A stretch of 64,000 bases of DNA from Gamarada debralockiae (lineage: Eukaryota; Ascomycota; Leotiomycetes; Helotiales; Hyphodiscaceae). Location: assembly GCA_002803225.1 (NCBI GenBank), contig NXFV01000051.1, positions 1-64,000 on the forward strand, read 5' to 3'. The translations under genes and the position numbers were made by a program. The notes under the pieces are model-generated. The model saw only the letters and a list, made by a program, of their open reading frames with translations. It did not search any database and was not told where the DNA came from. Positions 45,462-55,998 of this stretch are shown here, piece by piece (position 1 is the first letter of the stretch; each line of letters begins with the position of its first letter).

Positions 45462-47297
45462 TCACTCCACAATAACAAGTGCCTTCGCCGTCATAGCCTT
45501 TCCATCAATTTCCCTTTCTATAAATCTGAAACCTCGCCTCACTACCCACTTTACTTTCATATTTTCCATTGCACCAGGTTGGAGCTCGTCACCGACGTTC
45601 TCGTGTACCCTCCCATCAAACGCCCCTCCAATGGTAGGATGGACTATTTCCAACCTTCCGTGTGCCGCGTCCAGGTAGCTCCACAGCTCAATCGTATGCT
45701 CTATGATATTAGCTCGGGATGGTGACCGAGGATCAAGCTTCCCAATTTTCTTTGTCAAAGGCTGGAGAAACCATTCGAGGCGGCGAATTAACTCGCCTTG
45801 CCAGCCGACATTCTCAACTACTTCTTCGCGAAACTGGGTCTTGTGCCAGGCCCTGAGTTGGACTTCACGGAGGACTTTGCGCCCGTTGCCCTTCCACCCT
45901 AGTTCTCCGTCAGCACTCATCATGATATTGGGATCAGAGGAGAGAAGAGAGGGACTCACTCGCGTCTCCAAAATTTGCTACAGCCGCCAGCGTCGCCTTC
46001 AAAGGTTTCATATTTGGAAAATGATATATATTGAGTTCGTTGTTGAGAAGGTCAACTACAAACCAATTGATCAGAGCAGTATGAACCCGAGAGAAACTAA
46101 GGTCTTCTAAATCAGAGTTGATATGAAGTGGCTTGTCATCAGGTGTTCTGAGCATTCGGCGTAGCGCTGCGGTGATGGGGGCATGGCTCTCTGAAAGATT
46201 ATTTGCTGCTCCGTCGACATCGAACCATTCTTTTCCTGAGAAGAAATGCTGACCTGGATCGATCTGCTTCCAGACCTTCAGTGGAGTCTCTTTGACAACA
46301 TCATTGCCATCCAAGAATAGTTCGTTGGCACAGGATATCTCCCGATTGTAATCGTAAACGGCCGATTCGATGCTAGCGAGGAGAGACTCGACCTTCTCCC
46401 TCTCAAAACCTTGATACCTCTCTGCTCTCGCAGGCTCATAGTCTGTTGTTCCAGGCGTCTCCAGCTCCAATGGCCCTGCATTTTGTTCCAAAGTATACGT
46501 GGTGTCTTGTTCCTGCGGCGGGCTCGGGAAAAATGTTTGCGGCCATCCTTCTTTCTCAACCCTCACAGCCTGGTTGATTCGCTCCATGGCCTCTCTGAAA
46601 TCCGAGGTGGCCTTCGCAACGGCATTCGCAAGATCCTCTCGCGTAGGGTTGCAACAGTTTAGGCACATGAAAATGGTGTCCTCAGTCCCCGTGGCAAGAG
46701 AATAAAAGATCTGCTTGACATCCTTTTTGAACTGCACGCATGATAAGTGATACCATGTTGGGCAGCTCTCGATATCACACTTAAGCATAACGGCATCTCC
46801 CTTCTTCTCGCCCGAAGTACGGTTCTCTTTGAGACATATGCCACAAGCATCAGGCGATATCTTTTCTTTATTCTTTGGTGGAGGAATGCGATTAAGGGTT
46901 GCTGGTTGTGCTCGTTTGCCCTGTCGAGGTTTCTTTCGAGCGGATTCGATTGGCGGATCGTGGGGGTTGTGCGACACAGTAATACACGAAGTCGCTCGAT
47001 TCGTTTGAGATGATTCTCTAATAATTGTTAAAGACCCATTTAGTAACTAATTTTAAACAGCCAAGGAATAATAGGGACTTACCTATCTGGTGTGTCCTGG
47101 ATCTCTTCGATTTTACGTTTTGCGTTTGTCGATGGCGTCGTTCTGGAGACGGATAGGGAACACTCAATCCCAGCATTCTGACAATTGACGCAGCTTCTAG
47201 GATCGAACTCGGAAGGATCGCATTTCCTTCTTATTTGTCGGCAGTACCGACAGGACAGGCCATAGCCGCGCTTTTGAGAAGACTGCTTCGTTACCAT
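45462..47297 (-). CDS. Zn2Cys6 binuclear cluster + PHD-finger protein
   Basis: Three exons (47297-47083, 47017-45960, 45898-45462) join in phase to 569 residues. Residues 16-46 form a fungal Zn2Cys6 cluster: CRYCRQIRRKC (Cys16, 19, 26), then CVNCQNAGIEC (Cys36, 39, 46), a type otherwise used to bind DNA. At about 130-193 is a C4HC3 PHD finger: CGIC, a Cys152/Cys157 pair, WYHLSC (His162, Cys165) and CLNC (Cys190, 193). These fingers usually read histone tails. The remaining ~370 residues are soluble with no domain I recognise (LDGNDVVKETPLKVWKQID; GQHFFSGKEWFDVDGAANNL). Zn2Cys6 and PHD in one chain is uncommon, so this is probably a nuclear regulator. It is divergent from the Hsp70-like/Zn2Cys6 gene, with 500 bp between start codons. 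Splice sites are good, and the last intron (61 bp) has a CTGAC branch point. Confidence 0.8.
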
Positions 47298-47797
47298 GAC
47301 TTGCTGTGGATGTGGTATTGAGTATATGTCTTAAGTTATGTGCTGTAAAGTCGAAGAAATGCTGTCCAGGTGTGAGTTTGGTCTTTCAAAGAGGCGCAGA
47401 AATAAAGAGGCGGCGGGCAGTTTGACCCTGAACAGGCTGCGATTCAAGCCTACAGGGATCTTTCCTGCGTAACCACACATATCGTTGCTTTTCCCAACTG
47501 CATAAATCTGCCTCGCAGGCGCAGCGATGACTCAAAAACCAAGGTAGTGTTAGGCAAACATTTCCCTGTCTATGATAGTGGGTTCGCAAATGATAGTTCG
47601 CCCAAGATTAAGAGCCCGCGCGGGTACTTTCCCCTCCCCTCTTCCATCCTCCTTTCCTCAATTATCTGCCCCATCTCCATCCACCTCATTCCTTGAAAAT
47701 ACGCTTAAATCCCTTACTATCAATCAAATATCACCGAAAAGAAAATTACTTTGACGCAGATTAAAATCTTTCGTCGACACCTCTTCAACTCTCGAAG
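47298..47797. promoter_or_regulatory. 500-bp divergent promoter between two Zn2Cys6-bearing genes
   Basis: Lies between ATG 47297 (minus) and ATG 47798 (plus). The half nearest the Hsp70-like gene is a long pyrimidine-rich run (CCCTCCCCTCTTCCATCCTC...), usual for strong fungal start regions. Zn2Cys6 factors often bind CGG triplets; I do not see a clean paired CGG inverted repeat, only single CCG/CGG triplets. Confidence 0.5.
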
Positions 47798-50700
47798 ATG
47801 GTTCAACACACTCTGATCGCGGCCATTGATCTCGGCACCAGCAGCACAACAGCAAGTCACACTCGTGTCCGAGACTCCTTTGATAATCAAGGGAAGTTGC
47901 ATCGAGAGCAGCTTGGCAGAGTATCCGAGGTGCAAGACTGGCCCGGCTGCATCGAGGGTGCTACGGGAAATGTTTGTGTGCCGACCGACCTGATTTTCCA
48001 TAGAGTTACCCGCGAGCTCCTATTTTGGGGTTTCGAAGCTCAACAATATCTCGACGATACCTTCCATGACATACCATATCGCGATATTTTTGTCGTCGAG
48101 ACAATCAAGCTTTTGCTTCCGGAACCCGATGAGGCCAAAGTCTCCTCTGCCGCTTCAGAGAGGTACCGGAAAATGCGAGAGGCCCTGACAACGACTTTGG
48201 GCAAGCAGCCGGACGAAATTTTCGAAGATTTCTTGAGCCCAGTGCTCGAACACGTCCTTCATAACGCTTTACGAAAGTACTCGATTGGCTTGCATAACCA
48301 CCACGTCGAGCTGGTGCTTGCGTTCCCTTCGGGATGGCCTGATCAGATCCACACTACTGTCGCCAAAATCGGTGCGAGAGCTCTGCAGAAGGCGATTGCA
48401 AAACACGGTCTTAAGAACATGACATTCGGCATCGAGAATGTCTACACCGTGTCCGAGACTCTTTGTGGGGTCAAGGAATGGCTCCGTGAGACAGTTGCTG
48501 AGGGTTTGTCGATCGATTTTGATCCAGAGACGACCAATCTGGATGAACTAAATGTGGGTAGACAGCGTTAACATGCTACAGCTGCTAGGAGATATGTATT
48601 TTCTGCTGACATACGTCATAGGAGGGTGATTGTTTTTTGCCTGTTGACATCGGTGGTGGAACTGGATGTTTGACGCCACTGAAGCTGGTCAGCAAGAACC
48701 CGTTAGGAGTCGAGCAACTGGACAAAACCCAATGTAGGAACTGCTCGAGAGTTTTCGATGTTGATTTTCTCTATGCTGATCCGATGATAGCCCTAGAAGT
48801 CTGCGGAGAAGCGGTTCAGGCAGTATTCGAGAGTCGACTCCGGCCCCAAATCACAAGAAAAGACTGCACTGGAGACATGGAACAACTCATCCACCAGATC
48901 TGCCGTAAGTTTAAGGAAGAGAAGAAGAAATGCGGTATTCCCCTAGGTTCCAGTTCCAAGACATGGAACTGTCCTGTGCTCAAGCTGAAGGCAAATCCCC
49001 GTAAGGGATTCGAGAAGGACTGCATGAGATTTGATCGGTAAGGCGCGAATAATTCTTGGAGGTACAATATGCTAGCTAAGAAACATGATGCAGACAATAT
49101 CTCGAAAGTTGCTTTGACCCTGTGATTGATGTCCTGGATCGAGCTATCGACGAGGCTATGCGCAAGTTCCCATCAATAAAGGTACGGAAACTGCTATGAC
49201 ATTACTTTCACCACCATCTGCTAACACGCAAATCAGGTTATTGTTTTCTTAGGGCAATTCGGCGGCACTTCCGCATACCTTCGGAAACGAATGGCCAGCA
49301 ATCCCATCAGTAGCAAGGTGAAGCTTCGGCACAGTCCATCTGGAAAGTTGGATGTTGTCAAGGGAGCAATCTCCGAGAGACTTAATCTGGAAGAGACTTT
49401 CGTCCGAAAGTTCAGAACTCTCAAAAGCTATGGGACACTGGTCACTCTTGTATATGGCGACGAAGTTGCGAAAATTTTCCCCGATCCGCGGTTACACGGA
49501 GGTCTACCTTTTGAGCGTGCGAACGATGGTCTCAGACTGAAGGTCATTGAATGGGCACTTCCGAAAGTAAGTGTCATATGCAAACGCACGAACAGAAGTG
49601 GTTCTGACTGCGCCGAAACATCAGAACACAATTGTGCGAGATGGTCGAGCTCGCGACGTAGGCAAAGACGGTCGCAGACATCACACGTGGCCATTTCGTG
49701 AGAAAGACCTGGGGTTCGAGGATATCATTATTGTCTCGGACGAAGATGTTCCCGCACCTCAACTTGAAGGAAGGTCATACACCTTGTGGACAGAAGCCCA
49801 CAAGAACAATCAATTGTATATCGACGGCCAGAGGAGTAGGCGGTCCCCCGGCTTGGCACTGCAGAGGAAATGACTAACATAATTCCAGTGCAAGTCAAAC
49901 AGATCCCTTTCTGCTGGGATCTCATTATGTCCCAGAAACTCGATTCGCAAGGCAATATTGTCGGCCCGTACGAAATCGATGATCTGCAGACTTTCTGGTT
50001 CCCAGAAAAGAAGAAAAAGGATCACCGAAGGGAAAGACTCAGAGATCTCCACTATGATCTGATATGGGAGATCACCGAAATGCAGGTCAAAGTGTATGTG
50101 CAGGCGATATTTCCGAATCAGGTCGGCCCTCCTTTATCCCAACTTGCCAAAGAACAAGCGCTCGGCCCAGGTGAGAAAACTATCACGGGCGAATCAAGAT
50201 CGAAAGCTTTGGATAAAGACATTGAAATTGCGAACGGCGCAAATGGGGAGGTAGAAGACGGCAAGGACGAAGACGAAGATACTTTCGAGGAGGAGAGCCG
50301 CGACGTCCCAAACGAATCGCATATACCGACTAGATCTCAACAGATCAACGGGCTTGCTAGCGGACACCAGCAACAAGCTAGAGTAGAATCTTCAAGCAGG
50401 AATTCGGAAGCACAGCAAACGTCCCGAGCAGGACAGACTCAAGCAAAGCCTCACCGGACAATTCCCGCGGATGTTCAGCAACTAATCCAAGAACAGCTGA
50501 ATTCGGCACCAAGGGGAATTCTCAGGCAATCTGCGACTTCACAGGGGTTGCCTCAGGACAACGCGCAGCCCTCGACCGCTGCATCGTCATCGAACAATTC
50601 CCGAACAGATGGCAGACGCCGCGACGGTAAGCAACATGCAGAGCACACAGCAGATTCTGACAACCGCTAACTCCTCTCAGGCTGCTACACTTGCAAGGAC

Positions 50701-51015
50701 CGCAAAAAGAAGTGTGACTGCGCATATATCTTTGACGAAACGAGCGGCACCCAGAAATGCAACACATGTCTGCGCGTCGGAATCGCTTGCTATATTACTG
50801 AGCCAGAGTGGGCCCACGATCCCGCACAAAGAGAAGTCCATCAGCGCGAACGCAGACGGTTGGTGAAGTTGGGGAAGAGGAAGTCCAGGGACGAATCTGA
50901 ATCTTCGGGAATAGCCTCACGTGATCGGTCGACGACGCATGGCCCGGCCGAGTCTGCTCATCAACCAGCGCTCTATCGCTCGATCGAGACGTCCATGGCA
51001 GGTCTTAGCTCTTAG
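47798..51015 (+). CDS. Hsp70/HSPA12-like ATPase with C-terminal Zn2Cys6 cluster
   Basis: Seven exons (47798-48553, 48622-49037, 49094-49181, 49237-49566, 49625-49835, 49889-50626, 50681-51015) sum in phase to 957 residues. The N-terminus IAAIDLGTSSTTAS is the phosphate-1 loop of the actin/Hsp70 ATPase fold. VELVLAFPSGWPDQIHTT is the strand-helix found in HSPA12-like proteins, LPVDIGGGTGCLT (Asp261-Thr266) is phosphate-2, and VIVFLGQFGGTSAYL (421-435) is the adenosine loop, with GQFGG instead of the canonical GGF. No canonical Hsp70 peptide-binding domain follows. Residues about 630-845 are polar and probably disordered (Glu/Asp run, then Gln/Ser-rich). The last exon encodes CYTCKDRKKKC (Cys848, 851, 858) and CNTCLRVGIAC (Cys873, 876, 883), an exact C-x2-C-x6-C pair, then a basic tail. 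The fusion depends on the intron at 50627-50680, whose GTAAGC donor, CTAAC branch point and CAG acceptor are all good. A nuclear ATP-dependent switch is my inference. Confidence 0.82.
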
Positions 51016-51272
51016 ACGATAGGACAATCTCCTGCATCGGCACGGCGGGAATCTTTCACTACGACTCGGGGTGGAAAGGGAGGTTCCCAACATGGAAGAC
51101 ACTTAAACGGGCCTGGAATGGGAGTTCTTGGCGGAGTCTGGCTGGACGGACGGATTTCTTGTATTGCTGGCTGCTTATATGGACATTTTTGCAAAAAACT
51201 GTTTTGGGTCTAATGCACTTCACCGCCCTCGGTTTTCTACGGCGATCTTTTTATTGATGTGTTCCCGTAGTA
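51016..51272. other. 3' flank of the Hsp70-like gene
   Basis: Short non-coding stretch between the stop codon and an inverted-repeat element. Confidence 0.5.
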
Positions 51273-51536
51273 CGAAGGCGGGCGCAATTGAAAACCGTCC
51301 ATTTTCAAAATAAGCGAAAATTCGTGAAAACCCGGCCACAAAAATAATCATTTCTAAAATATAGCTAATAATTTCAGGCATTCAAAATTTGGGCAGAAGT
51401 TAGATATGCTTCTGTTCTTTATTTACTTTTTAAATGGGCATATTCTAGTGAGTTCTGGGGTAGTAATAAATTAGAGCGGACATAGAGATTTAGGTGTTCC
51501 TGAGAAATGGACGGTTTTCAATTGCGCGGGCCTTCG
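51273..51536. mobile_element. 264-bp MITE with TA target duplication (Tc1/mariner-like)
   Basis: The left end begins CGAAGGCGGGCGCAATTGAA and extends to about 51306. The right end (51503-51536) is its complement with two or three mismatches. Both ends are flanked by TA (51271-51272 and 51537-51538), the target-site duplication of the Tc1/mariner superfamily. The interior is AT-rich and non-coding. It sits about 260 bp past the stop of the Hsp70-like gene. Confidence 0.7.
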
Positions 51537-51538
51537 TA

Positions 51539-54252
51539 AAAAAGATAGCCTCCCCCACCAAAACAAAAGACGCACAGCACCTAGGCATAATAAACTACTC
51601 AAAACGCATGTCAAAAAATTTAATTAAAAAATAATTTTTAAAATATAGTATGTAATTATCTTTTGGAAATCAATTTGCGCTCAAAAAAATTAGGAAAATG
51701 TATAACAAGCGCGTTCTGTAACTGCTTAAAATACTACGAAATTTTCGATACTTAACGCGCGCCATGGCGGACCCAAAGACCCTTAGTTCTTTTAAATTGA
51801 CAGTCCACAGCTTAGACCGTCAACTTAACCCTTAGAATGTAGTTTTTGAGTGTGTATAGGGCCATACAATTTAGCTAGAAAACACGCTGCAGCTATGTTC
51901 TAACTAGAGAGTTAATGGTCTTGCCAAGAGTGCGTGGACAGTCCTTTATAGGTGCTTTCAGGCTTTAGATCACTAAATTTTTAGCACACAAGTCACTAAA
52001 TTTTCATTTTATAACATACACTCGCCTATAAATAGAGCGCGTACCCTTTTAATTCTATTGTGTACACTATCCTATAATTATAGCGCGTACTCTTCTGAAA
52101 TTCTACAATGTGCACTAGTATATTATTAGATAGGTATAGCACGTACTTTAGTTTGTAATACCTAGTGTCACTAATTTTATAGGCTGTTAGTTACTAATTT
52201 TAGCACTCTGACTTACCATACTCTTAGTGCTTTATATCTTAAGGTATATTTAACTAAGCTTTTGATTTTGAAACACTATATTTTTACTATACATGACGCA
52301 GCACTGAAGAAGATGGCCCGATAAAAACCGTCATGGTCTTAGTCCATCTAGTTAGGAACTGGCAGAATCGTTTTTTCCATATGAGCAGCCATAGTGTTTG
52401 GAACAAGAAATGCAAGCCCTGTACCCCACCCCGACTCCCCAACTTTTTGCCCAAATGAGGAAGCCTCGTAGAAAGAATTTCTAGCTGAAGAGTTTCTAGA
52501 AAGAATCATTCGTATAAAGGTCACGGCGGAGTAGTCGTACAGGAAGTCGCGCTCTGGGAACATACTCGTGGTCTCGTGTAGTTAAGACTGTTGTAAACAA
52601 AAGTCCACTCTTATGTTAACTTTTTCTTTCGCTGGTTCCGTTTTAGTCTGCGGATGCGAGCAGCCACTTTAACCTGAGCTGAGGGTGAGCAGGTCAGACT
52701 GAGTAGCCTGCATAAACTGAACGCACGCTGACTAAGCCTGAGCATGCATTGAGGAGCTATTTTGACATCCTCAGGGAGCTGATTTGGCTCCCTCGAAACC
52801 GGTTACTCTTTCCAAGCTCTGTGCCTTTGTTTCCCGCCCTAAAGCACAGTTTCGATTGTATTTTGGGAAGAATAAAAAACACCAAAATGGAAAGAGCAAC
52901 TGAAAAAGTAATGGACCATTTCTATTGCGATCCTAAATTTCTCGCGGCTGAAGGCAGCCAATGATTCGCTTTCATCTCCAACGTATGACAACTGAAAGGT
53001 ATCCTGGACTAGCGCACAACCAAAGCCGATTTAGTTCGTCACGGATCTATTCAGTCCTTCATCGTCCTTCATCACCGTCCTTATCACCATCCTCATCATC
53101 ATCACCATCGCCGCCCCTTCTTCTTTCTAATAATTCCTGAACATATGTATCCAATCTCTTAAAGCGCATCCAGCTACTCCCAACCCTTCACTTCGACGCT
53201 CCCGGCAGACAACTGTAATAATATTACGCTTTAACATCTAAGTATAATCTGCAAGCAATCGATTCTATGCAGATGCGACTTGCATCGACTGGCGTCATGC
53301 AGAAGCAAGAGGACAAGAAAGTCATCGTAAAACGTGGGGGCGTGTTCAACCTAGGGACTGGTGCTCTTTTCGAGGCGCTACCAATTTCGGAATTGGTCAA
53401 TAAAAGCCCGGGCGCAGGCCTGTTATGAACATGCAAGCAACGAAGCAGTCCTGCACGTAACCTTGAGGCAGCTCGAGAAACTACCAACCTAGTATTACTC
53501 ACCACTTTCTCCATTGTCAACCGCTCAATAGGTTGTAATATTAGATACAGATAGCCTATCTATCGACTGGAATCAGAGACAAAGACGTACGAAGACAACT
53601 GCTGCATCTATTGGCGTTACCCGCATCGTTACTTCAGAGTTGCATCATTCCAGCTAATGCAGGGAAATGCTACGGAGACAGGTCAAGCGACCGATCTGTA
53701 TCGAAAGGAATTCGGCGTAGACAGTCAATGTGCTGCACATTGCTCTGCTTTCAATCTTTCACTCGTTTTCATGCAGCAGTACTCTATCACATTTATGCAC
53801 GTCAGCCTCACTTCTTAATTGAAGCTGCATTCCCACGTCGCCCCACCTTCATCTTCCGGAAAGATGATGCCATATTCGTTTGCAACTCGCATCTTACGTA
53901 GATAGTATCGCACGAGAACATGCACATCTCTGCTGGGCGTTCCGAATGAGAGCTTTACAATCCCTAGAAGAGGGCGAGCACTTGTGGATGTTCAATGGTG
54001 CCTTCGTTCAGTGGAAGAATGAGGCGAATTGATCAACAACTCAGGCCTTATCAATAGAAAAAAAGCCGAGTAATCAGCTCGGGCGACCTAGTATTAGGGA
54101 ATGAGGTTTAAGTTTTATATTCATGTGTTATTATAGCCTGACTTTCACCGATTATAAAATCCCTTCCCTTCTCTTCCTTTACAACTTCACTCACGTATCG
54201 CCTTCGTACACCCAACATTTTCTTAATATCTCTGCCCACAGTCACAATAATC
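51539..54252. other. 2.7 kb AT-rich, gene-poor stretch
   Basis: The part from 51600 to 52320 is markedly AT-rich, with short local repetitions (TCACTAAATTTTTA twice near 51970-52005; TATAGCGCGTAC-like units near 52040-52150). No coding frame is convincing. Around 53060-53116 is a CATCNTCATCACC-type low-complexity run. I see no transposase. Confidence 0.5.
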
Positions 54253-54486
54253 ATGGGTAACCGACCACCAGGACCTGCACCAGGACCACAGCCGATATTC
54301 TTCCCTGCAGGGGGTCCTACTGTCAGGCGACATAAATTTCAATCGGTAGACCGTCGGCCTAGGTGTTCTTATCTACCCGATCCAAATACCGGGTATCGGC
54401 TATTTCGCACTTTTCGCCAACGGAAAAAAAATCCGTGGAATATTCTCTCGAATCACGAAAAACCTTTCCCTGGAGCGTTGGAATGA
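54253..54486 (+). CDS. small Pro-rich hypothetical ORF
   Basis: ATG 54253 opens a 77-residue frame (MGNRPPGPAPGPQPIFFPAG) preceded by a TATAAAA-containing, pyrimidine-rich leader, which is promoter-like. It ends at TGA 54484. The following in-frame stretch (54487-54732) overlaps a decayed transporter on the other strand and is probably not coding. No family recognised. Confidence 0.22.
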   Translation: MGNRPPGPAPGPQPIFFPAGGPTVRRHKFQSVDRRPRCSYLPDPNTGYRLFRTFRQRKKNPWNILSNHEKPFPGALE

Positions 54487-54529
54487 CCAAGTGTGATTGA
54501 ACACCATTTCAAGGTGAAGAGATATTACA

Positions 54530-55314
54530 AGGCTCCTGCCAAGACCTCAAAGGGATCCACACCATCTGAATTTGACATTGAGAAATACGAGAAGCCATCT
54601 AGGAGTTTTCTGGGCATAGAAACAGACCAGGCAAGCCAGCAAGGGGACACACCACCTAAAAAATCGAAGGGATCCCCCACGCCCAATGTCCCACGAAGTT
54701 CCGCGTACCAAAGGCTGCCCAAACTGAGATGATAGATCCAACATAAAACCCAGACGGATGCATCGCGCTCAAAATACTTCGGTGTGTCGGATAAGCGGTC
54801 TCGGCGATCAGAAGAGGGACCGCATTCCCAAAGCATGCCGTAGCGAACCCTAACAGGAAGCGAGCTATTATGAATGTCGCTGGGTTTTGGGCAGCACCTT
54901 GTACGATGATGGCGATAATCAGAACAGAAATCCACCATAAGAACTGGTTTTACGCCCATACTTGGTGGCAACCCAACTCGCGATTGGAGAGCCGATCCCA
55001 ACTCTGACCCAATATTATGGCGTTGACGAATCCCAGCCAGGCTCCTGCTGGTTGGTCCATGAAAGATGTCCATTGAGGTAATGCCTGGAGATCGTTCATG
55101 AGGGAGCCGTCGTAACCATTGGCAGATGCTTTGGTCCGTCAGCTTGGCGAGGATCGGTTTCGATCAGACCAAATACCATATAATTTAAAGAGAGCATGAT
55201 AAAGTTCAACTTCAGCTGGTTCGTTTGCTTGTACCCATGGCTTGGTGTTGGCTGGCAAGACAGCTGCGATGCCGGAGCCGAGGCCTGAATATTTGCATTG
55301 TTCGAAGAGACCAT
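54530..55314 (-). pseudogene. MFS sugar transporter, 5' part, decayed
   Basis: Scattered over three frames are the pieces of a hexose/lactose-type sugar porter in the right order: leader MVSSNNANIQAS, LKLNFIMLSLNYMVFGLIE, PAGAWLGFVNAIIW, GIGSPIASWVATKYGRKTSS (loop 2-3 motif), LRHALGMRSLF, and finally GSIISVWAAFGTRNFVGHWA and WGIPSIF before a PES-like motif. Multiple stops and frame changes are present, and nothing downstream of the first half is visible, so the gene is both mutated and truncated. It lies beside the alcohol dehydrogenase gene; an intact transporter of the same superfamily lies 4.4 kb to the right. Confidence 0.62.
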
Positions 55315-55998
55315 ATTATGGGATAAGGGAGTAGTAAAAATAAGTAGTGATTCTGAGTTGGATCTCAGGTAATGGCGCAAAACCTTCTCTTTTATCCATT
55401 CTTCTTGTCTGCCAACTTCGGTGCTCACATCCCACGTCTCGCAAGATAATAAAATGAGGCACAATACTCTTGATTATTATCCGAGATAAGGGTTTCCAGA
55501 TATGAAGAGTTGTCATCTGCTCGGTGTTTGAATGAAAAGTCATGAATGAATGAGTATCGAGGAAACTGGGTTTGTGCAGCCGATCTCCCCGGGAACAAGC
55601 ATACCTCTCTTCTCATAACGCGGGTATGTCCGGACGCGCTACAGTAGTGCCGCGGTGGAGCTGAGCTGCTGGGTTGAAGGCTTTGAAGGTTAGTTAAAAT
55701 TCATTACGGGCCTTAAAAAGAGCATGTTCTTTTCCGAGTTGACTAGGGTAGGTTTTCCGTAAGATAGTTTTACTGAACGAAGCCAGCGGGGAATGACACC
55801 ACAGATTCTTGACCCATAGAAATCCCAGGACCTTGGAGAGCCGCATAATCCTTCGAGGTTAACACAGTCACGTTGCGAGTTGGGGCAATTGTGAATAAAG
55901 AATCTTGAATAGTGAGTTAAGCATCTTGAACCCGGGCTAGCTTCAATTTATGTGCCTTTTAGAGACAAGAGGCTTTTGTCTGACCAAGTTATCTACAT
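55315..55998. other. intergenic, nothing recognised
   Basis: The flank of the decayed transporter and the 3' side of the dehydrogenase gene; no supported feature. Confidence 0.4.

Noticed and set aside
54493..54732. Plus-strand 79-codon frame in phase with the preceding small ORF
   Set aside because: It lies antisense to recognisable sugar-transporter pseudogene sequence (GTRNFVGHWA region), so the opposite strand explains it better.
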